Notes under the pieces: generated by a model
Database searches by the model: none
Told to the model about the DNA's origin: nothing
The model's input: the letters and a program-made list of their open reading frames with translations, nothing else
DNA from: Rhodobiaceae bacterium UBA7804
GTDB taxonomy: Bacteria > Pseudomonadota > Alphaproteobacteria > Parvibaculales > Parvibaculaceae
Direction of reading: 5' to 3'
Length of the DNA: 64,000 bases
NCBI GenBank assembly: GCA_002480495.1
Contig: DLCG01000008.1
Span: forward strand, 92,307-156,306
Shown: in pieces, positions 1 through 8,714 of the stretch
Numbering within the stretch: position 1 is the stretch's first letter
How the letters are laid out: every line of letters begins with the position of its first letter
Translations under genes and position numbers: made by a program

Positions 1-1
1 G

Positions 2-505
2 GCCCTCGCGATGTGCGCCATGGGCGCCGCGCCTGCTTTCGCCGCCAATGTCTACGAGACACTGAAAGGCAATCCGCAATTCTCGACGCTGACGAAGATC
101 ATCGAAGCGAACGAGCTGAAGTTCCGCTACACGGAGGGCAACATCACGGTCTTCGCGCCCACCGACGAAGCGCTTGCGAACCAGCCCGGCGGCATCGACG
201 ATCTGCTCGCAGGCGACAATCCCAGCAACAAGGAGAATGCACGCGCCCTGCTTCTCTACAGCATCGTGAGCGGCCGCCTGACGCCAGCGCAGCTCGAGGG
301 CAAGGTGACTGATGCGACGACGCTCCAGCGCGGCAAGGTGAAGATCGACGGCACGCGGACGCCGATCCATTACGGCAGCGAGAAGTTCGGCGCCAATGTT
401 TCCGGCGATGCCATCGAGGCGTCCAACGGCGTCATTATTCCGGTGGACGCGTTGGCGATCCCCGTCTTCGACGAGGAGACGCCGCATTCGCCCGAGGCGC
501 AATAG
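2..505 (+). CDS. Fasciclin (FAS1) domain secreted protein, 5' end cut by window
   Basis: The reading frame is open to the left window edge, so the true start lies upstream; the visible part begins in a hydrophobic stretch ending APAFAANVYET, which looks like the end of a Sec signal peptide. The rest is one FAS1 domain, with the conserved NITVFAPTDEAL block and the later NGVIIPVDAL block (usually GVIHVID in the family). FAS1 proteins are exported adhesion or matrix proteins in bacteria; the exact ligand is unknown. No membrane anchor is seen after the domain. It converges on the host-attachment-type gene with only 8 bases between stops. Confidence 0.85.
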   Translation, partial: ALAMCAMGAAPAFAANVYETLKGNPQFSTLTKIIEANELKFRYTEGNITVFAPTDEALANQPGGIDDLLAGDNPSNKENARALLLYSIVSGRLTPAQLEGKVTDATTLQRGKVKIDGTRTPIHYGSEKFGANVSGDAIEASNGVIIPVDALAIPVFDEETPHSPEAQ

Positions 506-513
506 ACGCGCTT

Positions 514-960
514 TCAGACGTTGTAGCTTTCCGAAAGCTGTTCCTTGATCTCGCGCGGGGTGAGCTGGGTATAGTCCTTGTTCACCTCGCCGAGCAGCTT
601 TTCCTTCGTCTCGGGAGAGAGAAGCGGGCGCAAGTTGCCCAGCATTTCCGGCGGCGCGACGAGGATCAGCTTGTCGAAATCGCCATTGCGCGACTTCTCC
701 TTGAGAAGCCCCGCAATCTCCCGGGCGAAGTCGCGTTTCGCCTGCTCGTGCCAGTCGGCCGGGGGCTCATATGCGGAACGGCGATTGCCGACACTTTCGA
801 AGGTGCGCCCGGGTTTGTCGGTGCCTTGCTCCCGCGTCGGCGGGTTAGGCATGTTGAGATCCGGCATGGCAATCGCGGGATCGGCATTCCGCTTCTCGCT
901 GGCGAGAAACCGGCACATGCCGCCATCCGTCACGACGATCCAGATTCGCTTCGGCTGCAT
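514..960 (-). CDS. Host attachment protein family (baeRF-like, COG5622 type)
   Basis: 148-residue soluble protein opening with KRIWIVVTDGGMCRFLAS, the hallmark of the family annotated as protein required for attachment to host cells. The middle holds the HEQAKRDFAREIAGLLKE helix and the LILVAPPEMLGNLRPLL block, which resemble the eRF1/baeRF fold. The historical name comes from Agrobacterium attachment genetics; the fold suggests an RNA- or ribosome-related job instead, so the molecular role is uncertain. It has no signal peptide. It lies downstream of aspS on the same strand, separated by 92 bases, and is probably transcribed on its own. Confidence 0.8.
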   Translation of the reverse strand: MQPKRIWIVVTDGGMCRFLASEKRNADPAIAMPDLNMPNPPTREQGTDKPGRTFESVGNRRSAYEPPADWHEQAKRDFAREIAGLLKEKSRNGDFDKLILVAPPEMLGNLRPLLSPETKEKLLGEVNKDYTQLTPREIKEQLSESYNV

Positions 961-1052
961 CTATACCTCCGCTTTCTGCCCCATCCACAGGGACATAGTG
1001 GCAGGAGCGAAGGCGACAAGGTAGTCCCCGCAGGGGGCTGCGCCGAATAGCC

Positions 1053-2876
1053 TCAGCCGTCCTTCTTCTTCTCGAGCGGGGGCACGACGCGAATATGCAG
1101 TTCTTTCAACTGCTTCGGTTCGACTTCCGAAGGCGCCTGCATCAGCAGATCCTGCGCCTGCTGGTTCATCGGGAACATGGTCACCTCGCGCAGGTTTTCC
1201 ACGCCCGCGAGCAGCATCACCATGCGGTCGATACCGGGCGCAAGGCCGCCATGCGGGGGCGCGCCATATTTGAAGGCATTCAGCATGCCGCCGAACTTCG
1301 TCTCGACCACGGACTTGTCATAGCCCGCGATCTCGAAGGCCTTGTACATGACATCCGGCTTGTGGTTACGCACGGCGCCGGAGGAAAGCTCCACGCCATT
1401 GCAGACGATGTCGTACTGGAAGGCGGTTATACCGAGGATCTCGTCCGCATCGGCCTTGTCGAGCTGGAGGAACTTGTCGAGCGGGTAGTTCGGCATCGAA
1501 AACGGATTGTGCGAGAAGTCGATCTTCTTCTCGTCCTCGTTCCACTCATACATCGGGAAGTCGACGATCCAGCAGAACTTGAAGACGCCCTCTTCGACAA
1601 GGCCAAGCTCCGTGCCGATGCGCGTGCGCGCCTGGCCGGCAAAGCTCGCGAACTTGGCGGGCTGGCCGGCGACGAAGAAGACGGCATCTCCCGCTTCAAG
1701 GCCGAGCTGGGTGCGGATCGCCTCGGTGCGTTCCGGGCCGATATTCTTCGCGACGGGGCCCGCACCTTCCAGCGCGCCGCCCTCTTCGCGGAAGAAAATA
1801 TAGCCGAGGCCCGGCTGGCCCTCTCCCTGCGCCCAGGAATTCATGCGGTCGCAGAAGGCGCGGTTGCCGCCGCCCGGCGCCGGGATCGCCCAAACCTCGA
1901 CCTTCGAGTCCTTCTCGATCATGCCGGCGAAGACCTTGAAGCCGGAGCCGCGGAACTGCTCCGTCACGTTCTGCATCTCGATCGGGTTGCGCAGGTCCGG
2001 CTTGTCGGAGCCGTATTTGCGCATCGCTTCGGCGTAGGGGATACGCGTGAAGGGATAAGGCGAAACTTTCCTGTCGCCCGCGAACTCCTCGAAAAGCCCA
2101 TGCAGCACGGGTTCGATGGCAGCAAAAACATCGTCCTGCGTGACGAAGCTCATCTCGACATCGAGCTGATAGAATTCGCCGGGCGAGCGGTCGGCGCGGG
2201 CATCCTCGTCGCGGAAGCAGGGCGCGATCTGGAAGTAGCGGTCGAAACCCGCCACCATGATGAGCTGCTTGAACTGCTGCGGCGCCTGCGGCAGCGCATA
2301 GAACTTGCCGGGATGCATGCGCGAGGGCACGAGGAAGTCGCGCGCGCCTTCCGGGCTCGAAGCGGTCAGGATCGGCGTCTGGAATTCGTTGAAGCCTGCT
2401 TCCGTCATCCGGCGGCGCACCGATGCGATGATCTTCGAGCGGAGCAGGATGTTCCGGTGCAGCGTCTCGCGGCGCAGGTCGAGAAAGCGATAGGTGAGCC
2501 GGATGTCTTCGGGATAGTCCGGCTCGCCGAAGACCGGCAGCGGCAGGTCCTGCGCTTCCGAGAGTACCTCCATAGACGCAACGGCGATCTCGATATCCCC
2601 GGTGGGCAGATTGGGGTTTACCGTTTCCGCGGAGCGGGCGAGAACCTTGCCTTCGACCGACACCACGAATTCGGAACGAACCTTTTCGGCGAGCCCGAAG
2701 GCCTCTGCCCGGTCGGGATCGAAGACGAGCTGGGTCAGCCCGTAATTGTCGCGCAGGTCGATGAAAAGGAGGCCGCCATGGTCGCGCTTGCGGTGGACCC
2801 AGCCCGATAGACGGACGGTCTCGCCCACATGCGACTTGCGAAGCTCGCCACAGGTGTGGCTGCGGAAACTGCTCAT
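1053..2876 (-). CDS. aspS: Aspartyl-tRNA synthetase (class II)
   Basis: Charges tRNA-Asp with aspartate in the cytoplasm. The order is that of bacterial AspRS: N-terminal OB-fold anticodon-binding domain (VRLSGWVHRKRDHGGLLFIDLRD), catalytic core with motif 2 (FRDEDARADRSPGEFYQLD), the bacterial GAD insertion, and motif 3 (GLAPGIDRMVMLLAG) near the C-terminus. About 607 residues, close to the family norm. An in-frame extension runs upstream to 3203 but has no AspRS-like sequence. The start at 2876 (MSSFRSHTCGEL) aligns with family N-termini; ATG at 2882 is possible. Many alphaproteobacterial AspRS also charge tRNA-Asn, which cannot be decided here. Confidence 0.96.
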   Translation of the reverse strand: MSSFRSHTCGELRKSHVGETVRLSGWVHRKRDHGGLLFIDLRDNYGLTQLVFDPDRAEAFGLAEKVRSEFVVSVEGKVLARSAETVNPNLPTGDIEIAVASMEVLSEAQDLPLPVFGEPDYPEDIRLTYRFLDLRRETLHRNILLRSKIIASVRRRMTEAGFNEFQTPILTASSPEGARDFLVPSRMHPGKFYALPQAPQQFKQLIMVAGFDRYFQIAPCFRDEDARADRSPGEFYQLDVEMSFVTQDDVFAAIEPVLHGLFEEFAGDRKVSPYPFTRIPYAEAMRKYGSDKPDLRNPIEMQNVTEQFRGSGFKVFAGMIEKDSKVEVWAIPAPGGGNRAFCDRMNSWAQGEGQPGLGYIFFREEGGALEGAGPVAKNIGPERTEAIRTQLGLEAGDAVFFVAGQPAKFASFAGQARTRIGTELGLVEEGVFKFCWIVDFPMYEWNEDEKKIDFSHNPFSMPNYPLDKFLQLDKADADEILGITAFQYDIVCNGVELSSGAVRNHKPDVMYKAFEIAGYDKSVVETKFGGMLNAFKYGAPPHGGLAPGIDRMVMLLAGVENLREVTMFPMNQQAQDLLMQAPSEVEPKQLKELHIRVVPPLEKKKDG

Positions 2877-3009
2877 TGTCATAAAGCCTTGAGATTCAAG
2901 CACGAATCGGCGCGAGATAACTAACGATATACCCGGCGACGGGGGAAAAGCGCATGGATCGGCGGCTCTTGTCAAGGGCGGGAGGCCCATCCCGTTCCAT
3001 ATCTCTGGC

Positions 3010-3038
3010 AGGACAGCGCAATCAGGATCGGCTATAGA
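3010..3038 (+). promoter_or_regulatory. Possible sigma70-type promoter for rnd
   Basis: AGGACA (3010-3015) and TATAGA (3033-3038) are separated by 17 bases. The -10 ends only 7 bases before the rnd ATG, so a transcript from here would be nearly leaderless. Both hexamers match consensus at about four of six positions, so this is tentative. Confidence 0.3.
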
Positions 3039-3045
3039 GCGGCGC

Positions 3046-4203
3046 ATGGAAATCATTACGACGAACGAGGCCCTGAAGGCCGCCTGTGACCGGCTTTCCG
3101 ACGCCGGCTTTGTCACCGTCGATACCGAGTTCATGCGGGATTCGACATTCTGGCCGGTTCTGTGCCTGATCCAGCTTGCGGGGCCCAGGGACGAAATCAT
3201 CATCGACCCTCTGGCGCCGGATATCGACCTCGCCCCCTTCTATGCCCTGATGAAGAACCGGAAGGTCGTGAAGGTCTTCCATGCGGCGCGGCAGGACATC
3301 GAAATCTTCTATCACGAGGGGGACGCGATCCCGGACCCGCTGTTCGACACGCAGGTGGCAGCGATGGTCTGCGGCTTCGGCGACTCTGTCGGCTATGAAA
3401 CGCTGGTCCGCAAGCTTACGGGGGGCAGCGTCGACAAGTCCTCCCGCTTCACCGACTGGTCGCGCCGGCCGCTTTCCGAAAAGCAGCTCCAATACGCGAT
3501 GGCGGACGTCACCTATCTGCGTACGATTTACGAAGTGCTGGCAAAGCGCCTCACACAGACCAAGCGCTCGCACTGGGTAGCCGAGGAGATGGCGGTCCTC
3601 CAGGACCCCGAGACCTATGCCATGCGGCCCGAGAACGCATGGAAACGGCTGAAGATGCGCTTCCGTGGGCGGCGCGGGCTCGCGGTGCTCGTCGAGGTCG
3701 CCGCCTGGCGCGAAAGGCAGGCGCAGGAGCGCGATATGCCGCGCTCGCGCATCATGAAGGATGATGCGCTCTATGAAATCGCGACCCAGCTTCCCAAGAG
3801 CGTGAGCGACCTCGACGCGCTTCGTGCCGTGCCCAAGGGCTTCTCGAACAGCCGCTCCGCGGCGAGCCTGATGGAAGCCGTCGAGCGAGGCCTCGGAATG
3901 AACGAGGAAGACATTCCCGTCGTCGAGGGGCCGGAGCCCCTGCCCGCCGGGATCGGTCCGCTGGTCGAACTTCTGAAGGTACTGCTCAAGCAGAAATGCG
4001 AGGAGCATGACGTGGCGCAGAAGCTGGTCGCCAATGTCAGCGACCTCGAACTCATCGCCGCCCACACGGAGGCGGACGTACCCGCGATGAAGGGCTGGCG
4101 CCGCGAACTTTTCGGAGAGGACGCCCTCAGGCTCAAGCGTGGCGAACTCGCCATCGGCGCAAAGGGCAAGCGCATCGTGCTGATCGAGACGGGGAAGAAG
4201 TAG
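3046..4203 (+). CDS. rnd: Ribonuclease D
   Basis: 3'-5' exoribonuclease of the DEDDy class that trims tRNA and other stable RNA 3' ends. The exonuclease motifs are intact: Exo I D26-T-E28, Exo II FHAARQD with D84, and Exo III Y150-A-M-A-D154. An HRDC domain follows at about residues 205-290, then a C-terminal helical region, as in E. coli RNase D; 385 residues is normal. No Shine-Dalgarno sequence precedes the ATG (CTATAGAGCGGCGC), which fits the possible leaderless promoter. It converges on ppx with only 5 bases between the two stops. Confidence 0.95.
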   Translation: MEIITTNEALKAACDRLSDAGFVTVDTEFMRDSTFWPVLCLIQLAGPRDEIIIDPLAPDIDLAPFYALMKNRKVVKVFHAARQDIEIFYHEGDAIPDPLFDTQVAAMVCGFGDSVGYETLVRKLTGGSVDKSSRFTDWSRRPLSEKQLQYAMADVTYLRTIYEVLAKRLTQTKRSHWVAEEMAVLQDPETYAMRPENAWKRLKMRFRGRRGLAVLVEVAAWRERQAQERDMPRSRIMKDDALYEIATQLPKSVSDLDALRAVPKGFSNSRSAASLMEAVERGLGMNEEDIPVVEGPEPLPAGIGPLVELLKVLLKQKCEEHDVAQKLVANVSDLELIAAHTEADVPAMKGWRRELFGEDALRLKRGELAIGAKGKRIVLIETGKK

Positions 4204-4208
4204 CGGCC

Positions 4209-5705
4209 CTACTTGCCGATCCTGATGTCGCTCTTGCGGCCAAGCGCCTTGGCAAGTGCGGCAAGACGCTTCGCCACGATCTCTCCCACAAGTGCTTCGT
4301 ACTTCTTGGGTACGACGAGGGTGAGAGAATTCTTGCCGATATCGAAGCGCGTCTTCGGAAGCATACCCATCGTGGCCCCGGAGAGCGTGAAGGCAAGGCG
4401 CAGCGCAAGGCCAAGAATGAGCGCGCGTTCATTGTCGCGCTCCGGAATATAGGCCGAGCGATTGCCAAGCATTTCCGGTTCGCCCCTGCCTTCATGGCGA
4501 TGATAGCCGACGCGGGCGAGGTAAAGCCTGCCCTGATGATCGATGCCCGAGAAGGGGGCGAGCAGGATCTGAGTCATGGCGTGATGCGCCCGGTAGTCCG
4601 GATGCACATACCAGCCGATATCGGCGAGAATACAGGCGGCATGGCGAAGCCTCGACTCTTCCGCCGTCTCGCCGAGAACATCATCGGCAAAGAGCGGCGC
4701 CGTCCATTTGAAGAACTCATTGCCATGCTGCGGAAAGCGCGCCAGGCGCCCGGCGAGATCACGGCAGCCCTCGATCAGCGGGTCCTTCTGCTGCTCCTTC
4801 TTGTCGAGCCGTTCGAATAGCAACCCTTCCCGAAGGCCATAGGCCGATATGACGATTTCCTTCGCCCTGGAAGCGGAGATCAATTTGTCGAGCACCAGCG
4901 CGCCGAAGGGAAGCGCCTCCACACGGCGCTCCGACACGTCCGGTATTTGCGCCAGCGATTTCGGTCCCAGCTTCTCGATCACTCGCGAGATATCCGCGGC
5001 ATCGCGAGCCGGGATTACATACTGGTGCAGAACATGAATCGGATAATTGCGTTGCGCCATATGGATACGGGCGAGGTTTCGCCACACACCGCCCACGGCA
5101 TAAATCGGCTTGCCCTCATAGTTCTTCAGCCATTTCTGTTCGCCGAAGGCGCGCTCGACGAAGGATTCCGCCTCCGCGAGACTGCCATGGGAAAGATCCA
5201 TCAGGCGAAGCGGCCCGAGAGGAAGGGTTGCCCCCTCGCCCGGCTTGCCATTGGCGACCGGTACCAGCTCAAGACTTCCGCCACCCAGATCGCCGACCAG
5301 GCCCTCCGCTGTTGGAATGCCGGACAGGACGCCTTGAGCGGATATACGCGCTTCGTCGAGGCCCGAAAGCAGCATGATCTTGAAGCCGCATATGCTTTCG
5401 GCGCGCTCCAGAAAATCGGCGCCGTCCTCCGCGTCGCGCACGGCCGCCGTGGCGGCGACGACGAGATTGGGCACGCCGATCTGTTCGCGCAGCGCCATGA
5501 AGCGCCGCAGCGCATCCAGCGCGCGCTCGATACCCTTGGGGTCGAGACGACCGGTCGAGGCAAGGGAACGGCCAAGACCCGCCATGACCTTTTCGTTGAA
5601 AACAAGCACGGGATTCCGCTCGACGCCCGCATAGACGACGAGGCGCACCGAGTTCGATCCGAGATCGACGATGCCGAAACGGCCTCCGGCCTTCCCACGG
5701 CTCAC
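4209..5705 (-). CDS. ppx: Exopolyphosphatase, Ppx/GppA family
   Basis: Releases phosphate from polyphosphate chain ends, or acts on pppGpp; sequence alone does not separate the two activities. The N-terminus FGIVDLGSNSVRLVVY is the phosphate-1 motif of the ASKHA fold, followed by the VGDLGGGSLEL phosphate-2 motif near residue 150. A C-terminal HD-like helical region includes HAACILADIGWYVHPDYRAHHA. 498 residues is typical for the long Ppx form. It lies 33 bases downstream of ppk on the same strand, so synthesis and breakdown of polyphosphate are probably co-transcribed. Confidence 0.92.
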   Translation of the reverse strand: MSRGKAGGRFGIVDLGSNSVRLVVYAGVERNPVLVFNEKVMAGLGRSLASTGRLDPKGIERALDALRRFMALREQIGVPNLVVAATAAVRDAEDGADFLERAESICGFKIMLLSGLDEARISAQGVLSGIPTAEGLVGDLGGGSLELVPVANGKPGEGATLPLGPLRLMDLSHGSLAEAESFVERAFGEQKWLKNYEGKPIYAVGGVWRNLARIHMAQRNYPIHVLHQYVIPARDAADISRVIEKLGPKSLAQIPDVSERRVEALPFGALVLDKLISASRAKEIVISAYGLREGLLFERLDKKEQQKDPLIEGCRDLAGRLARFPQHGNEFFKWTAPLFADDVLGETAEESRLRHAACILADIGWYVHPDYRAHHAMTQILLAPFSGIDHQGRLYLARVGYHRHEGRGEPEMLGNRSAYIPERDNERALILGLALRLAFTLSGATMGMLPKTRFDIGKNSLTLVVPKKYEALVGEIVAKRLAALAKALGRKSDIRIGK

Positions 5706-5738
5706 AGCTCAACCTCCGCTGTTTGCCGCAAGATAGAT

Positions 5739-7946
5739 TCAGGCCGACTTGATGTCGAACTTGGGAGGAATGTTCTTCTTGAGAGAGGTGCCACGCCCGG
5801 AGAGGCTCGCATTATTCATGAAATAGGTATGGGCGTTAAACGGCTCATCGCCCTCGCGCACCCCGATCCGCGTATACTTGCCGTCCGGCTGCAGTTCGTA
5901 ACTCTGCTGGTTGTCCTTCAAATTGGCAACCATGATCTGATCGAGAACCTGGTCATGGACCGTGGGGTTCAGGATCGGAACAAGAATCTCGACCCGGCGG
6001 TCCAGATTGCGGGGCATCCAGTCGGCAGAGCCGATATAGACCTTTGCCTTGTCGTTCGGCAAGCCATAGCCGTTCCCGAAGCAGACAATGCGGGAATGTT
6101 CGAGGAAGCGGCCGATAATGCTTTTCACTCTGATGTTGTCGGAAAGGCCGGGCACACCGGGACGCAGACAGCAGATGCCGCGCACGACGAGATGAATTTG
6201 CACACCGGCCTGGCTCGCCTTGTAGAGCGTATCGATGATCTGGGCGTCCACCAGAGAGTTCATCTTCGCCCAGATCGCCGCCGGCCGGCCCGACTTGGCA
6301 TGCTCCATCTCGGCATGGATATCGGCGATCAATCGCGAGCGCATGTTGATCGGCGAGATTGCGAGAAGTTCGAGATCCTTGGGCTCGGCATAGCCGGTAA
6401 TGTAGTTGAAGACCTGCGCGGCATCATGCGCGAGGCGCGGATCGCAGGTGAACATCGAGCAGTCGGTGTAAATCTTCGCCGTGACAGCATGATAGTTGCC
6501 GGTGCCGAAATGCACGTATGAACGCAGGTGGCCGCCTTCGCGACGCACGACGAGCGAAATCTTCGCATGCGTCTTGAGCTCGATGAAGCCGAACACGACC
6601 TGCACGCCCGCCCGCTCAAGATTGCGTGCCCAGACGATGTTCGCCGCCTCATCGAAACGGGCCTTGAGCTCGACCAGCGCCGTCACCGACTTGCCGGCCT
6701 CCGCCGCCTCGATCAGCGCCTGAACGATGGGGCTGTCCTTCGAGGTCCGATAGAGCGTCTGCTTGATGGCGACCACATCCGGATCGGCAGCGGCCTGACG
6801 GATGAACTGCACCACGACGTCGAAGGATTCATAAGGATGATGGACGATGATGTCCTTGGAACGAATTGCTGCGAAGCAATCACCGCCATGGTCGCGGATA
6901 CGCTCCGGGAAGCGCGCATTATAGGGCGGGAACTTGAGGTCCGGACGGTCGTCGACAATGAGCTGGCTCGTCTGCGCAAGGCCGAGCAGACCTTCGACGG
7001 AAACGAGTTCCCGCTCCGTCACACCGAGCTCATGCACCACGAACTGGCGGAGCGAGGGCGGTGTGCGCGCCTCGATCTTCAGACGAATGACGCTGCCGCG
7101 GCGGCGGCGCTTCAATGCGCTTTCGAAATAGCGAACGAGGTCTTCGGCCTCTTCCTCGATTTCGATATCGCTGTCGCGCAGCAAGCGGAAGGCGCCCTGC
7201 CCGATCACCTTGTATCCGGGGAAGAGCCTGTCGAGGAACAGGCCGATCATGTTTTCGAGGCTTACGAAGCGGATACCCGTTTCACCTTCGCGCGAGGGAA
7301 GACGGATGAAGCGCTCGACCTGCGTCGGCACGGGCAGCAACGCATCCATGAGCTTGCCGTCCGAGATACGGCGAAGCTGGAGCGCCAGCGCGAAGCCCAG
7401 ATTGGGGATGAAGGGGAACGGATGCGCCGGGTCGATCGCAAGCGGCGTCAGAACCGGGAAGACCTGTTCGAGGAAGCGCGTTTCGAGCCAGGTGAATTCG
7501 TCCGGCGTCACTTCTTCGGGTTCAAGCACGGCGATGCCATTGTCGCGCATCTCATGGCGGAGCGACACCCACTGCCGCTGCTGCTCGCGCATGAGCTCGT
7601 TCGCCATCGCGTTCACGAGGTCAAGCTGCTGAGCCGGAGTACATCCGTCCTGGCTCAGCGTCGTCACGCCCGCGCTCACCTGCCCGCGAAGGCCGGCAAC
7701 ACGGACCATGTAGAATTCGTCGAGATTCGATGCGGAGATCGAAAGAAAGCGAAGACGCTCAAGCAGCGGGTGGTTCTTGTTCTGCGCCTCTTCCAGCACG
7801 CGCATGTTGAAGGCGAGCCAGGAAAGCTCCCGATTGATGAAGCGGTCCGGACTATCCGCGCTCACGGTCGCAACGCCTGGCGCGGGGGCTTGGGAAAGCT
7901 CTCCGGAGGCGTCTTCTACGGCCGGGCTCTGCGGGGCGGTCGTCAT
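5739..7946 (-). CDS. ppk1: Polyphosphate kinase 1
   Basis: Polymerises the gamma phosphate of ATP into inorganic polyphosphate. The protein has the PPK N-terminal helical domain (FINRELSWLAFNMRVLEEA), the head domain, and two phospholipase-D-like catalytic domains. His479 in VHFGTGNYH corresponds to the autophosphorylated histidine. The ATP-binding region near KQTLYRTSKDSPIVQAL and ELKARFDEAANI is intact. 735 residues is normal. The ATG follows an AGAAGTGATCCC region with only a weak Shine-Dalgarno. Upstream repeats at 7997-8025 suggest control by PhoB, and ppx follows in the same transcript. Confidence 0.96.
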   Translation of the reverse strand: MTTAPQSPAVEDASGELSQAPAPGVATVSADSPDRFINRELSWLAFNMRVLEEAQNKNHPLLERLRFLSISASNLDEFYMVRVAGLRGQVSAGVTTLSQDGCTPAQQLDLVNAMANELMREQQRQWVSLRHEMRDNGIAVLEPEEVTPDEFTWLETRFLEQVFPVLTPLAIDPAHPFPFIPNLGFALALQLRRISDGKLMDALLPVPTQVERFIRLPSREGETGIRFVSLENMIGLFLDRLFPGYKVIGQGAFRLLRDSDIEIEEEAEDLVRYFESALKRRRRGSVIRLKIEARTPPSLRQFVVHELGVTERELVSVEGLLGLAQTSQLIVDDRPDLKFPPYNARFPERIRDHGGDCFAAIRSKDIIVHHPYESFDVVVQFIRQAAADPDVVAIKQTLYRTSKDSPIVQALIEAAEAGKSVTALVELKARFDEAANIVWARNLERAGVQVVFGFIELKTHAKISLVVRREGGHLRSYVHFGTGNYHAVTAKIYTDCSMFTCDPRLAHDAAQVFNYITGYAEPKDLELLAISPINMRSRLIADIHAEMEHAKSGRPAAIWAKMNSLVDAQIIDTLYKASQAGVQIHLVVRGICCLRPGVPGLSDNIRVKSIIGRFLEHSRIVCFGNGYGLPNDKAKVYIGSADWMPRNLDRRVEILVPILNPTVHDQVLDQIMVANLKDNQQSYELQPDGKYTRIGVREGDEPFNAHTYFMNNASLSGRGTSLKKNIPPKFDIKSA

Positions 7947-7996
7947 GGGATCACTTCTGCAAAAACGGGAATAAGTCTCTGCTATGGCTGAATATT

Positions 7997-8025
7997 ATGA
8001 CAAACATATGACTGAGTCATGACTA
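7997..8025 (-). promoter_or_regulatory. Triple PhoB-type direct repeats (Pho box) upstream of ppk1
   Basis: Read on the minus strand there are three 7-base units with 4-base spacers: TAGTCAT (8025-8019), CAGTCAT (8014-8008) and TTGTCAT (8003-7997). The last two form CAGTCATATGTTTGTCAT, which matches the enterobacterial/rhizobial Pho box (CTGTCAT, 4 bases, CTGTCAT) at about 15 of 18 positions. The 11-base period is that of PhoB half-sites. The array sits 50-79 bases before the ppk1 ATG and overlaps the hdaA stop codon. Confidence 0.75.
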
Positions 8026-8712
8026 TGGCCTTACGATTGAGTTGAATTGCTCTCGGCCGAGGATTTCCGCCGCCAAAGGTACCGTTACGGGCCGCTTGCC
8101 GGAGAGCGAGGCGCGATCGAGCTCTTCCACGATACTCCTGGCCGCCGCGATCGAGCGCTCGATCCGGCTGGCGAGATAGGACACGACCTGCGGCGAAACG
8201 CGGATTTGCCGGTCGTCGAAAAGCTTCACGAGAATGCCCGCCAGGAGCGCATCGTCCGGTTCTCCCAACACGGCCTGCGGAATGGCGCGCAGCCGCGAAA
8301 CGAGGTCGGGCAGCTTCAATGGGAGGCGGGCGACAGGCTTCCTGGAAGTGATCAGGAGAGAAGCTCCCTCGCTCCGAACGAGATTGATCAGGTGGAACAG
8401 CGCGCGTTCTTCCGCCGCCTCCAGCGATGAGAGATCCTCAAGGATGAGGCTCCGCATCCCGACCAGGGAGGGAATATCGGACGCAGCAAGCCCCTCAGCC
8501 TGAATGGAAGATGCGCCCGATGCTGCCCGCCAAACCTCTGCCAGATGTGTCTTGCCACTCCCCTCGGGCCCGGAAAGCGCGACGATACGATCCGGCCATT
8601 CCGGCCATGAATCGATCAGCGCCACCGCCGCCTCGTTCGACGGCGCCACGAGGAAATCCTCCCGGCCCGATGCCGGACGGTGGCCAAGTTCGAGAACGAG
8701 CTGGCGATTCAT
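8023..8712 (-). CDS. hdaA: DnaA-like replication regulator (Hda family)
   Basis: 229-residue protein resembling the AAA+ core of DnaA without its DNA-binding domain, as in Hda/HdaA, which with the beta clamp stimulates ATP hydrolysis by DnaA to prevent re-initiation. Walker A is GPEGSGKTH (about residues 48-56); LILEDLSSLE serves as Walker B. The N-terminal MNRQLVLELGHR contains a QLxLELG-like stretch comparable to the clamp-binding peptide of Hda. It starts 2 bases after the AI-2E permease stop, indicating coupled expression. The 3' end carries the Pho-box array of the next gene. Confidence 0.88.
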   Translation of the reverse strand: MNRQLVLELGHRPASGREDFLVAPSNEAAVALIDSWPEWPDRIVALSGPEGSGKTHLAEVWRAASGASSIQAEGLAASDIPSLVGMRSLILEDLSSLEAAEERALFHLINLVRSEGASLLITSRKPVARLPLKLPDLVSRLRAIPQAVLGEPDDALLAGILVKLFDDRQIRVSPQVVSYLASRIERSIAAARSIVEELDRASLSGKRPVTVPLAAEILGREQFNSIVRP

Positions 8713-8714
8713 TT

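Noticed and set aside
1095..2810. 571-codon open frame antisense to aspS
   Set aside because: It mirrors the aspS codon pattern on the opposite strand of GC-rich DNA and its product has no domain or signal; aspS itself has full motifs.
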